Of a stretch of DNA of 64,000 nt, positions 23,958 to 31,497 are shown piece by piece; within the stretch, counting starts at the first letter, position 1; every line of letters starts with the position of its first letter. Below the pieces are notes generated by a model. It was not told where the DNA came from. It ran no database searches and saw only the letters and a list, made by a program, of their open reading frames with translations. This DNA is from Dryocola sp032000125. Its GTDB lineage: Bacteria; Pseudomonadota; Gammaproteobacteria; Enterobacterales; Enterobacteriaceae. The stretch is taken from positions 50,484 through 114,483 of the forward strand of contig DAMALH010000008.1 in the NCBI GenBank assembly GCA_032000125.1, in the 5' to 3' direction. A program made the translations under genes and the position numbers.

Positions 23958-25957
23958 CTGCAGTAGTACTTTTTGTTATCGTTAATAAATTCAACAATCC
24001 CATCCTCATCAAAATCGTCTTTATAACTTTCAGGTAAAGACTGGATGAATTTCTTCCAATATTTCTTTTCAATCCCTTCTCTTGTTAAAATATCATTAAT
24101 AAAATCATAGAAGGAGACGTTAGATTGACTTTTAACCTTAACAATACGCTTCTGTATTCTTTCTTTTTCTTCCCTACTTGGCTCTTTTGTTTTAATTACA
24201 TCTTGTGTATTAATTATATCTAAACCATCAAGTTGGCATTGGATTTTTTCATACTTTTCAACCAACAAGTAAGACTGAAGAAATGAACGGGTTAACATTG
24301 TGTAAAGACTGTTCCTATATGTATAATTATCTTTAATTTCCTTTGTCACACAAATAACAAAAGGGAATTCCAATCCTTTGACATTATTAACATTTGAGAT
24401 AAATAATTGATTTGGTATTTTTTTCTTAGTCTCTACTGCTTTATTAACATCCCATTTAAGCTCAGTTCTAATTTTAAACTCTAAACGATCTATATAATCA
24501 TAGATGTAATTATCTTTATCTAACATGATTATAGCAATATCATTTGATTCTACTGTCGGATTATCATTTTTAATACGCTTTAAAATATCAATAACTTGTG
24601 ACTCATTTATATGTTTCATGATATTCATGTTAGATATTTTTGTCTCTTCTAAATCCTCAAACCTCCGAATGGAATCACGAGAGAGTGTCACTTCTTTGTT
24701 TGCTTTATTGATAGTATAACCACTACTTTCCCACTCACTATCTTCTAACCAATTGAGTTTGTTTTCCTCAAAAAGCCCCATTCCAATAGCATGTGCAAAC
24801 ATTAAAATCCGAGGTGCTGTTCGATAACATTTGTTAAGTACATAGTCGACATTTTCAACTTCTTTCTTGATGTTATTTTCAAAAATATCCTGAAAAATAT
24901 CACCAGCTACGTATACTTTGTGTCTAGTAATCTTTTCACACAGCTCAAAAAATACTTCAGGGAAGTCTTGTTTTTCATCAATTAAAATATAATCAAATGC
25001 ATATTCTAAGTCTTCAATTTTATTAATTTCAATTAATGCCTTAGAAAATATATCATGGTAACTAGTGTTTCTGCTCCACCTTGAAAAAGAAATGCCATAA
25101 AAATCACAGATGTAACTATATAACCCAGAGTCTTTATCTTGCTTAGAACCCCACGCCCTATCAACCCACAACTGATTATTCCATTTGATTTGTTTTTCGA
25201 CTTTCATAAAGTCAAAAAACGTTGGAATCCTATCTTTCAGTGTATGAGATAATGCTTTATTATGACACGTAAAGAAAATTTTAACCTTATCTTCCGATGC
25301 GTATATTTCTTTTAGTTTATGCATTAAAAGCTCGGTTTTACCAGTGCCAGACAAACCTTGGATTGATATTCTTTTATTTGGTAGTTGCTTGTATATAAAT
25401 CGAGTTTGCTCACCATCAAATAAAATTATATTATGCTTTACTTTTTCAAGAAGCGTTGTTGGAGTTTCAACTCCGACCTTATCTATATTATTTATACTAC
25501 CCGTAATTAATGATATCAAAAGCTCACACTTTCTATAGTCAGCCTCATTAAGTTGATTCTCTTTCAAAATTTCTGAGCAATCAAAGTCGTTATCTAGCGT
25601 AACCTTGCTTGTGAAACCTTCTTTTAATTTTCGAGCTCTCCCTATATGTTTTTGATATCTATATTTATCAGATATAGAGTTAACATCCTCCATAAAATCT
25701 TCGTAATATTCATCAAATTCATCTTCATCATTTTTTAAATCAATGAATATTATTTTGTGCTTTGGTGAAAGTATTACTATAGCGTTTTCAGAATAAGAGT
25801 AGCTATATTTGTTTTCACCTAATGGAGCTGTTATTAAGTATAGCTGTTCAGTTGGGTTTTGTTCAGCATACTCCTCGATATTCTGAATAACATTTGTATT
25901 CAATTCACTCTTTTCTATATGATTATAAAATAAACTATTTGGCATGCTGCTAGTCAC
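23954..25957 (-). CDS. SF1 (UvrD-like) helicase with N-terminal extension (cassette gene 1)
   Basis: The protein is 667 residues. Helicase motifs in order: Q/Ia region GEQTRF (about 183), Walker A GLSGTGKT (201-208), Walker B ILIDEKQDF (324-332; usual DExQD), motif III VAGDIFQDIF (350-359), CYRTAPRI (377-384), motif V VNNVKGLEFPFVICV (523-537), motif VI LTRSF (555-559). Residues 1-180 are a separate domain with AIVILSPKHKIIFIDLKN and HIGRARK. The gene is extremely AT-rich. It sits between the two recombinases and is followed by an overlapping partner. Reminiscent of Gabija GajB in being a UvrD-like helicase, but no GajA-like gene is present. Confidence 0.88.
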   Translation of the reverse strand: MTSSMPNSLFYNHIEKSELNTNVIQNIEEYAEQNPTEQLYLITAPLGENKYSYSYSENAIVILSPKHKIIFIDLKNDEDEFDEYYEDFMEDVNSISDKYRYQKHIGRARKLKEGFTSKVTLDNDFDCSEILKENQLNEADYRKCELLISLITGSINNIDKVGVETPTTLLEKVKHNIILFDGEQTRFIYKQLPNKRISIQGLSGTGKTELLMHKLKEIYASEDKVKIFFTCHNKALSHTLKDRIPTFFDFMKVEKQIKWNNQLWVDRAWGSKQDKDSGLYSYICDFYGISFSRWSRNTSYHDIFSKALIEINKIEDLEYAFDYILIDEKQDFPEVFFELCEKITRHKVYVAGDIFQDIFENNIKKEVENVDYVLNKCYRTAPRILMFAHAIGMGLFEENKLNWLEDSEWESSGYTINKANKEVTLSRDSIRRFEDLEETKISNMNIMKHINESQVIDILKRIKNDNPTVESNDIAIIMLDKDNYIYDYIDRLEFKIRTELKWDVNKAVETKKKIPNQLFISNVNNVKGLEFPFVICVTKEIKDNYTYRNSLYTMLTRSFLQSYLLVEKYEKIQCQLDGLDIINTQDVIKTKEPSREEKERIQKRIVKVKSQSNVSFYDFINDILTREGIEKKYWKKFIQSLPESYKDDFDEDGIVEFINDNKKYYCR

Positions 25958-26307
25958 CTGATAATGTTAATAGTAACAACCGTACGTGGTGGATAAACCT
26001 ATAGGTTATTATCTAACAATTTTAGGGAATTTCCAACCAAGTGTATGCAGTTGAGCTCGTTACAGCTTGGCGTTTGTCGTTGAGGAGGAACATCTTAAAA
26101 ATATAAAGCTGCCGCATTGGGTTGGGCTTGTGTAAGTCGATACTGACGTCTAACCATTTAACTTCCGCTTCTCGCTGTGGGATCAACGGGTCGATGCAAC
26201 ACTAGGTTTACTTTCCGAATGAGCTGGAATAAATGATTTCGTCAGGTCTGCTTTTCGCTCATATGGGACAACCATAATCACATCTCCTAACCCAAAGGAG
26301 ATTGAGC
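25958..26307. other. Intergenic stretch and leader of recombinase 2
   Basis: It carries the promoter region of the helicase cassette on the minus strand. One copy of the island motif lies at 26161-26177 (acttccgcttctcgct). A second related copy and the recombinase leader follow (gcttttcgctcatatggg, 26250-26267). The ribosome binding site of recombinase 2 is again in a hairpin: ATCTCC (26282-26287) pairs with GGAGAT (26297-26302), with TCA/TGA pairing beyond a bulge. No gene recognised. Confidence 0.5.
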
Positions 26308-26910
26308 ATGACAACATCCCCCTGGAACAAGGGCCGTATTATTGGCCAGAAACGGCCTCTTCAGATCTCTCATATCAGGGGAATCCGTATCAGACTTGAG
26401 CTGGAAGGAAAAGTACGCGATTTAGCTTTGTTTAACATGGCCCTGGACTGTAAACTTCGGGGTTGTGATCTGGTTAAGCTAAAAGTTTCTGATGTGGCCT
26501 ATGGGCACTCTGTTTCGGGCAGAGCGACAGTGCTGCAGCAAAAAACGGGAAGCCCCGTTCAGTTTGAACTGACTAAGGGAACCGGAGAGGATGTAGCAGC
26601 GTGGATCAAAATGGCTCATCTACGTAGTAGCGACTATTTGTTCCAGTCCCGCGTCGGTTCTTCACGACATATCTCAACCAGGCAATATAACCGTATTTTT
26701 CATGGATGGATTGATATGCTGGGTCTCAATGAGACTCTGTACAGTACGCATTCTATGCGAAGAACCAAGCCATATCTGTTCTATAAAAAAACGAAGAATC
26801 TTCGAGTGATCCAGCTACTGTTAGGTCACAAAAAAATCGAAAGTACAGTCCGTTATCTCGGTATTGAAGTGGATGATGCCCTAGAGATATCTAAGTCTAT
26901 TGAAGTTTAA
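26308..26910 (+). CDS. Small tyrosine recombinase (copy 2)
   Basis: This 200-residue paralogue of the gene at 22453 has about 31 differences by eye. All catalytic residues are kept: R51, K79, H148, R151, H174, Y183. It has the same orientation, leader and trailing hairpin as copy 1, with the AT-rich helicase cassette between them. An in-frame TTG at 26302 is an unlikely start. Two intact copies suggest either a composite mobile unit or successive insertions at the same type of site. Confidence 0.93.
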   Translation: MTTSPWNKGRIIGQKRPLQISHIRGIRIRLELEGKVRDLALFNMALDCKLRGCDLVKLKVSDVAYGHSVSGRATVLQQKTGSPVQFELTKGTGEDVAAWIKMAHLRSSDYLFQSRVGSSRHISTRQYNRIFHGWIDMLGLNETLYSTHSMRRTKPYLFYKKTKNLRVIQLLLGHKKIESTVRYLGIEVDDALEISKSIEV

Positions 26911-26916
26911 TTTGTG

Positions 26917-26936
26917 AGGGCTGCAACCGCAGCCCT
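26917..26936 (+). terminator. Hairpin after recombinase 2
   Basis: AGGGCTGC/GCAGCCCT with an AACC loop follows the stop codon by 6 nt. It is the counterpart of the hairpin at 23062. Confidence 0.6.
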
Positions 26937-26999
26937 GTATCAGGAGCTGCCATTGCCGACTAGTTGTACTTTATGCAGCTTACGAACGCCTTTATTTCA

Positions 27000-27902
27000 C
27001 TAACTTGTATGATTTTGCGCCTTGATTTTTTCAAGTAACTTTAATAGTGGGTTGTCATAAGGGTAATATTCTTTTCTTATATTATCTTTAAAGTGCTCAG
27101 ATAATATTGGCTTATCCTCCCTATAAAATATTTCATTTTTTGAATATATCTGAACGATGTCGTTACAGATGGTCACTTCTTCCTCATTTATTGCTGCTGA
27201 AATTAACGAGTTATCTTTTCTTCTTTCTTTTGCATCAATAATGACACATATGTGAGGTGTAAGTGGGCATACTAATGTTGGTGATTTACTTGGTATAGTA
27301 ACTGCTGGAATGTCATGATAAAATCCATCACCAAAGATAAACTCTTTTTCTTTACTTATAAGTAGATAAATTGTTGCTTCGTTTTTTATATGGTTTGTAA
27401 TATTTTTAAGAGCATCTCTCATGTTGATAGCGATCAATCTATCCTTCTCTAGCGCCGGTATATCCCCCCTAAGTTTTTCAGCAATAGCTATACACCTATC
27501 CCTATACATTGGGCTTCTTACTGCAAGAGAAACAATTATTTCTATGAGTAATTCATGTTCTTCTGACGAACAGATATTAGATCTGGTAGAGCTTTCACTA
27601 TCACATTGAAAGTGGTTAAATCGAATTTCTGACAATAACTTTATTATTGCGTTTGAATTACTATCTGCTTTATCAAAAAAACATTCGAAATTTTGATCAA
27701 AACTCGACCTTTTTTCTGGATTATCGCTGAGTTTAATTATATGACCATTTTTTATTACAGCTAAGGATTTCGGTTTTACTTCGGTACTTTCCCCATTTGG
27801 ATTCACTCTATTAATGAAACCTCTTGAGTTCCCCCAGCATTTAGAAATTGTTTGAGGCCACCAATGGTGCCTTTCAGTTTTAAGGCTTTTTTCATGTTTC
27901 AT
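27000..27902 (-). CDS. DUF4238-like protein
   Basis: The protein is 300 residues, AT-rich, with no signal peptide. The N-terminal RHHWWPQTISKCWGN resembles the HHxxP-type start of DUF4238 proteins. The block FIFGDGFYHDIP followed by LVCPLTPHICVII resembles their (S)D-P ... PLSP element. DUF4238 proteins are of unknown function and common in accessory and defence islands. It is convergent with recombinase 2. Assignment is by weak similarity. Confidence 0.6.
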   Translation of the reverse strand: MKHEKSLKTERHHWWPQTISKCWGNSRGFINRVNPNGESTEVKPKSLAVIKNGHIIKLSDNPEKRSSFDQNFECFFDKADSNSNAIIKLLSEIRFNHFQCDSESSTRSNICSSEEHELLIEIIVSLAVRSPMYRDRCIAIAEKLRGDIPALEKDRLIAINMRDALKNITNHIKNEATIYLLISKEKEFIFGDGFYHDIPAVTIPSKSPTLVCPLTPHICVIIDAKERRKDNSLISAAINEEEVTICNDIVQIYSKNEIFYREDKPILSEHFKDNIRKEYYPYDNPLLKLLEKIKAQNHTS

Positions 27903-28219
27903 TATTACACCATTTTCTATTTAAAACGAATGACTTACTCGGGGATTCTAAATGCTAATGACAAATAAAACAAAGAAATTAGCGTGATGAAGATCACTGA
28001 AAAACTTCGTTATTTATAACTATACTTTCCGCCCCAAGCTGAATTGTTCGAGGGATTACTTTACCCAACACTCACGCTGGTGATAATCTTTTCTCTACCG
28101 TCCGCTCCTCGCTCATAGCAGCCCCTAAAGTGTTGCGGGCCGCTTCGTATTAAAAGCAGATCTTTGGAATACCGCACCGCATTATTTAGTGTGGTATTCA
28201 TCTATAGACTATTGATATC
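27903..28219. other. Intergenic stretch upstream of the DUF4238-like gene
   Basis: AT-rich promoter region followed by an island-motif copy (GTCCGCTCCTCGCTCATAGC, 28100-28119). No gene recognised. Confidence 0.4.
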
Positions 28220-28624
28220 TTATCTAAAAAAATCATCAACGCAGTCATCCCATTCGTGCCCTAAGACAGACCATTCCTGATTTATCGGGCGCGGGAAACC
28301 GCTTCGGCAATATCCGTTTTTGCTATCAAAATTAAAAACTCCGTGCGGGTAGCCATTAATCAACAGCACACACTTCTTGCTGTCCTCTGACCAACCAATT
28401 TTTACATCAGACGGGATATTTCCATCAGAAACATCTTCGGCATTGTAAATATGCAAAGCATCCTGAATAGGATTTCCCTCAGCAGTTTCATCAAGAGCAT
28501 AGAAGTACCCTGTCTCACCATCGTCTTCAAAAACAGCAGAAAACGGGCCTTCCGGAGACAGGCTTTCAATTACCTGAGCCTCACCAACAATGAGTTGAGC
28601 CTGAATCGTCACCTGTATCGCCAT
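28220..28624 (-). CDS. DUF2251 protein
   Basis: The protein is 134 residues from ATG 28624, preceded by aaggaag. It matches the DUF2251 family: FEDDGETGYFYALD, ILDAL-like IQDALHIYNAEDV, INGYPHGVFNFDSKNGYCR and GFPRPI. Small, acidic and cytosolic. Such proteins often accompany polymorphic toxins or stand alone in accessory regions and have been suspected as immunity proteins. No toxin gene is visible next to it. Confidence 0.75.
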   Translation of the reverse strand: MAIQVTIQAQLIVGEAQVIESLSPEGPFSAVFEDDGETGYFYALDETAEGNPIQDALHIYNAEDVSDGNIPSDVKIGWSEDSKKCVLLINGYPHGVFNFDSKNGYCRSGFPRPINQEWSVLGHEWDDCVDDFFR

Positions 28625-28689
28625 TTTAAACTTCCTTATAATTTTCCCGTACACCTTTCAATATTGCAGAATTGTATTTAATAGCCAAA

Positions 28690-28709
28690 ATCCGCTCCTC
28701 GCCCACAGC
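28690..28709. repeat. Island motif copy (TCCGCTCCTCGCCCACAGC)
   Basis: This is the last recognisable copy of the dispersed motif, just upstream of the DUF2251 gene. It marks the right side of the island as seen from motif distribution. Confidence 0.4.
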
Positions 28710-28810
28710 CGAGCATTCAAACCTTACAGCAATTTACCGCTGCCTGCCCTGAACCAAGCTCAACCCCCTCCCCCGCCAGGAGAAAGGGGTCTTTTGAGCT
28801 CAATCCAAAA

Positions 28811-29341
28811 TCAATGAACCCCGGCCAAAGCCTCACCTTCAATCATCTTTAATCCGTCCGATGCGCGGACAAATCTCGGCGCTTTTAGATCTTCGGCCAG
28901 CACAAAAATTATCTCGTACAGCATCCCGGTCATCTGCTCTCTTTGTTCCGGCAGATCCTGATTATTCAGCAGCGCTATTGTCAGCGCCACGCAGTATCCG
29001 CGCAGGGTTTCTGAATCTGTTGAAAGAGGTGTCCGGTAGTCGCTGGTTTCGCTTTCTTTTAGCGTCAGCTTTTCGATGAGATGATCCGGCAGCGGTGCTT
29101 TGAGCGCGCTTTTTAATACTTCCAGCCCGGCAAGCAGGCGGCCGCACAGCGCCATGCATTCGGTGTGGTTCTCGTTTTCGATCAAACCTTCTGCGTATCG
29201 CTGGCAAATATCCAGTACCTGGAAGAGATCCATTGCTGCGCCCTGCGGTTTTTTTAGCAGGGTTGCGATGCTGTCCGCAAATGCGGATTCTTGCGGGGTG
29301 ATTTCAGGGTGAACGGGTGTGTTACTATCGGCGTTAGCCAT
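28811..29341 (-). CDS. Hypothetical protein
   Basis: The protein is 176 residues, start ATG 29341 with aaggag. Base composition returns to that of the core genome. It is helical and soluble, with LFQVLDICQRYAEGLIENEN, GRLLAGLEVLKSAL and LYEIIFVLAEDLKAPRF. It resembles small helical proteins of enterobacterial accessory regions but no named family is recognised. No signal peptide or membrane segment. Confidence 0.75.
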   Translation of the reverse strand: MANADSNTPVHPEITPQESAFADSIATLLKKPQGAAMDLFQVLDICQRYAEGLIENENHTECMALCGRLLAGLEVLKSALKAPLPDHLIEKLTLKESETSDYRTPLSTDSETLRGYCVALTIALLNNQDLPEQREQMTGMLYEIIFVLAEDLKAPRFVRASDGLKMIEGEALAGVH

Positions 29342-29469
29342 AGCGTTACTCCTTATCAGTTAACGTTGTGGTTAGCCCTCGTCTGGTGTTGCTGCACCTT
29401 TCGGGGGCGTTTCTTTTCAGGCCTTTACTGACCTTACTGGTTACTAATCGCTCTCATACTACTGGCTAA

Positions 29470-29628
29470 TACAACAGTAAAACAGATGGGATTCCAGGGA
29501 GAAATGCAGACTTCGAAGTGGCTCGCAGGGGCGATGAAAAGCTTTGGGGAATTGCAGAAAATGACGTTGAGATGCGCCGGAATATCGCGAGTCTGATACA
29601 TAAAAACAGCCTGGATGCCCGAGTTTAA
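29470..29628 (+). pseudogene. 3' remnant of an unidentified gene
   Basis: This frame lacks a start codon and ends at TAA 29626-29628. It reads as a natural protein C-terminus, with DFEVARRGDEKLWGIAEN followed by MRRNIASLIHKNSLDARV. No family recognised. Probably the tail of a gene lost by rearrangement at the island edge. Confidence 0.35.
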
Positions 29629-29751
29629 AAGGCGGCCAGCACAGCCGCCCTCCCTACGCTGTACGGACAGAAATCGTCACGAAGAACAAACAGGCTCATA
29701 TTGCCGGGGGCGCTCTTTTACCTGACTTAGCAGCGTTCACCATGTCAACGT

Positions 29752-29857
29752 TTCAGGCTCTTCAGGCTATTCAGGCTATTCGGGCTATTCGGGCTATTCA
29801 GGCTCTTCAGGCTCTTCAGGCTCTTCAGGCTCTTCAGGCTCTTCAGGCTCTTCAGGA
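29752..29857. repeat. 9-bp minisatellite, about 11.8 copies
   Basis: Units of TTCAGGCTC and TTCAGGCTA, with two TTCGGGCTA variants, run without interruption. The unit order is C, A, A, A*, A*, then six identical C units and a partial one. The homogeneous 3' half suggests recent expansion by slippage. A frame from ATG 29742 to TAA 29862-29864 reads through it as (Q/R)-A-(L/I) triplets, but it lacks a ribosome binding site. Confidence 0.9.
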
Positions 29858-29906
29858 ACGTTAAGCGAGATTCAGATTTCCCCTGCCATCAAGCCCGTAT
29901 TTTTTA

Positions 29907-30842
29907 TCAGAGGGTAAATACCGTCCGGCAGCGGCTGTCGTCCTCTGCCCAGGCTTTTTCCACCTCATTCAGCGGGCGTTGCACGAACGGAATAGAGAAA
30001 TCATTGCACGTTGCCGCCTGCATAAGTTCACCGACAGCGGCCAGCAGCTCTGCATCTGAAACGCTGCCCAGCCCGCTTCCCATCAGCGTCAGCCCGGAAG
30101 ATCGCAGCAGTTTGCCGTGCAGCGGAATTTCCTGGCCGCTGAGTGAACCAATTTGCACAAACCGCACGTTTTTCTCACCGCCGGCCACGGCTGCGGTCAT
30201 GATATCCAGCGCGCTCTGGCCCCACAGATAGTCCAGCACCACGTCAATACCTTCAGCCATCAGGGCGGGTAATTCAGACGAAAGGGCATCCAGCGTCAGG
30301 GTGATATCCGCCCCCTCTTGATGCAGTTTTTCCAGCGCATCTGTATTCCGACCGGTGGCAATAATCTTACCGGCGCCAAGACACCGTGCGATCCTGATTG
30401 CCAGGCCGCCGGACGTGCCGGTTGCGCCATTTATCAAGACAGTTTCGCCTTTACATAAACGCGCCCGACGCGTTAACGCAGCCCAGGAGGACATGCCGGG
30501 ATTGGCAATTGCCGCAGCGAGCACCGGATCGAGCGTTGCAGGTAATGGCACCACATTGTCTCGCGCAACCAGAGCTTTCTCCGCCATGCTGCCCCAGGGG
30601 GCGTCAAACGTCAGAAAGTACACGGGGTCGCCATTTGGCAGATAACCCGTACCGTCAATGCCGGGTATAAAAGGATGCACCGCCGTTGAGCTGTAATGTT
30701 TTCCCGCCGCGCGCGCTTTAACTAACTGGCTAATCGCGGTGGCTTTCACGGTAATGATGACCTGCTGTTCATGGGCCCTGGGGTCGGAAAACTCACCGTA
30801 TACCGGCCTGTCTCCGGCCTTATTAATCATCGCTGCCTTCAT
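29907..30842 (-). CDS. Zinc-independent MDR-family oxidoreductase
   Basis: The 311-residue medium-chain dehydrogenase/reductase is of the quinone-oxidoreductase type. The GroES-like N-terminal half has IPGIDGTGYLPNGDPVYF. The Rossmann half carries GATGTSGGLAIRIARCLGAG for NAD(P)H. Zinc-binding cysteines are absent. Substrate unknown (quinones or enones are typical). It is divergent from a MarR-family gene across 62 bp containing an inverted repeat, so it is probably that regulator's target. Confidence 0.88.
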   Translation of the reverse strand: MKAAMINKAGDRPVYGEFSDPRAHEQQVIITVKATAISQLVKARAAGKHYSSTAVHPFIPGIDGTGYLPNGDPVYFLTFDAPWGSMAEKALVARDNVVPLPATLDPVLAAAIANPGMSSWAALTRRARLCKGETVLINGATGTSGGLAIRIARCLGAGKIIATGRNTDALEKLHQEGADITLTLDALSSELPALMAEGIDVVLDYLWGQSALDIMTAAVAGGEKNVRFVQIGSLSGQEIPLHGKLLRSSGLTLMGSGLGSVSDAELLAAVGELMQAATCNDFSIPFVQRPLNEVEKAWAEDDSRCRTVFTL

Positions 30843-30870
30843 TGAGTCTACCTTTAGCCGTTATGCATTT

Positions 30871-30889
30871 ATGTGTATAATGCACACAT
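30871..30889. promoter_or_regulatory. MarR-type operator overlapping the divergent promoter
   Basis: The inverted repeat ATGTGT-ATAATGC-ACACAT lies in the 62-bp gap. The TATAAT inside it can serve as the -10 box for the MarR gene. Binding there would repress both directions. Assigned from position and symmetry only. Confidence 0.55.
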
Positions 30890-30904
30890 TATTCTTCCCT
30901 TAAG

Positions 30905-31396
30905 ATGGCGTCAATGAAAAGAGTGCAAAATACACATAATAGCGGCAGTTTTTCTGACCTGCATGATGCGTTACTCACCCTGGTGGGGGCGTTTAACCGC
31001 CCACAACGCGATGAATTAATGATTAAAGCGTCCACCATTCAGCTCGATCGCGCTTTGTTTCCTCTGCTGGTACAAATCAGCCGCTTTGGCCCGATTGGCG
31101 TCGTTGAACTGGCAGACAGAGTGGGCCGTGATTACACAACGGTGAGTCGCCAGGTTGCAAAACTGGAAGAAGCCGGTCTGGCACGGCGGCAGAAAAGCGC
31201 CAAAGATAAAAGAATCAATGAGGCCGCCATCACCCCGGCTGGCAAAGCGATGACCGATAAAATTGATGCGGCACGGGAAAAAATCTATGAGAAGGTTTTT
31301 CTGCACTGGCAGGCAGAAGATCGTGTGGAACTGGAGCGGTTGCTTAAACAGTTTGTTAATGATTTTACTTCGCCAGAAAACAGCAAAAATGCGTGA
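30905..31396 (+). CDS. MarR-family transcriptional regulator
   Basis: The 163-residue winged-helix regulator has the recognition region GVVELADRVGRDYTTVSRQV followed by KLEEAGLARR and the wing KDKRINEAAITPAG. Long N- and C-terminal helices provide dimerisation. A second ATG at 30914 is possible. It probably senses a small phenolic or quinone-like ligand and controls the divergent oxidoreductase. Confidence 0.9.
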   Translation: MASMKRVQNTHNSGSFSDLHDALLTLVGAFNRPQRDELMIKASTIQLDRALFPLLVQISRFGPIGVVELADRVGRDYTTVSRQVAKLEEAGLARRQKSAKDKRINEAAITPAGKAMTDKIDAAREKIYEKVFLHWQAEDRVELERLLKQFVNDFTSPENSKNA

Positions 31397-31467
31397 TAAA
31401 AGGCTGCGAATGGCGCACAAGGCTTTAAAACGGGCAGCAGAGCCGCTACCCGTCTTTGTCAGCAACA

Positions 31468-31489
31468 GGAGAGGGATTTCTCCCTCTCT
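31468..31489. repeat. GGAGAGGG/CCCTCTC palindrome
   Basis: This member of the REP-like palindrome family lies between the convergent MarR gene and ybbP. It is 8 bp past the ybbP stop on that strand. Confidence 0.5.
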
Positions 31490-31497
31490 GCCAGCGC

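Larger units (their letters stand above)
29342..29906. other. Debris region between the hypothetical gene and the MDR oxidoreductase
   Basis: It contains a protein-like 3' remnant (29470-29628), a GGCGGC/GCCGCC hairpin near 29631-29650, and a 9-bp minisatellite (29752-29857). No intact gene recognised. Confidence 0.5.

Noticed and set aside
23319..25957. Assignment of the helicase cassette as Gabija
   Set aside because: The helicase is UvrD-like, but there is no OLD-ATPase/TOPRIM GajA gene, and the partner is much smaller and unrelated by eye.
18760..29341. tRNA gene or classical attL/attR flanking the island
   Set aside because: No tRNA-like cloverleaf and no long direct repeats were seen at the island edges. 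The short palindromic motif is the only candidate site.
29752..29857. Tandem array considered as a CRISPR
   Set aside because: Units are 9 bp with no spacers and there are no cas genes. It is a minisatellite.
29742..29864. 40-residue frame through the minisatellite as a gene
   Set aside because: No ribosome binding site, and the low-complexity Q-A-L pattern follows from the repeat. Kept only as a remark.
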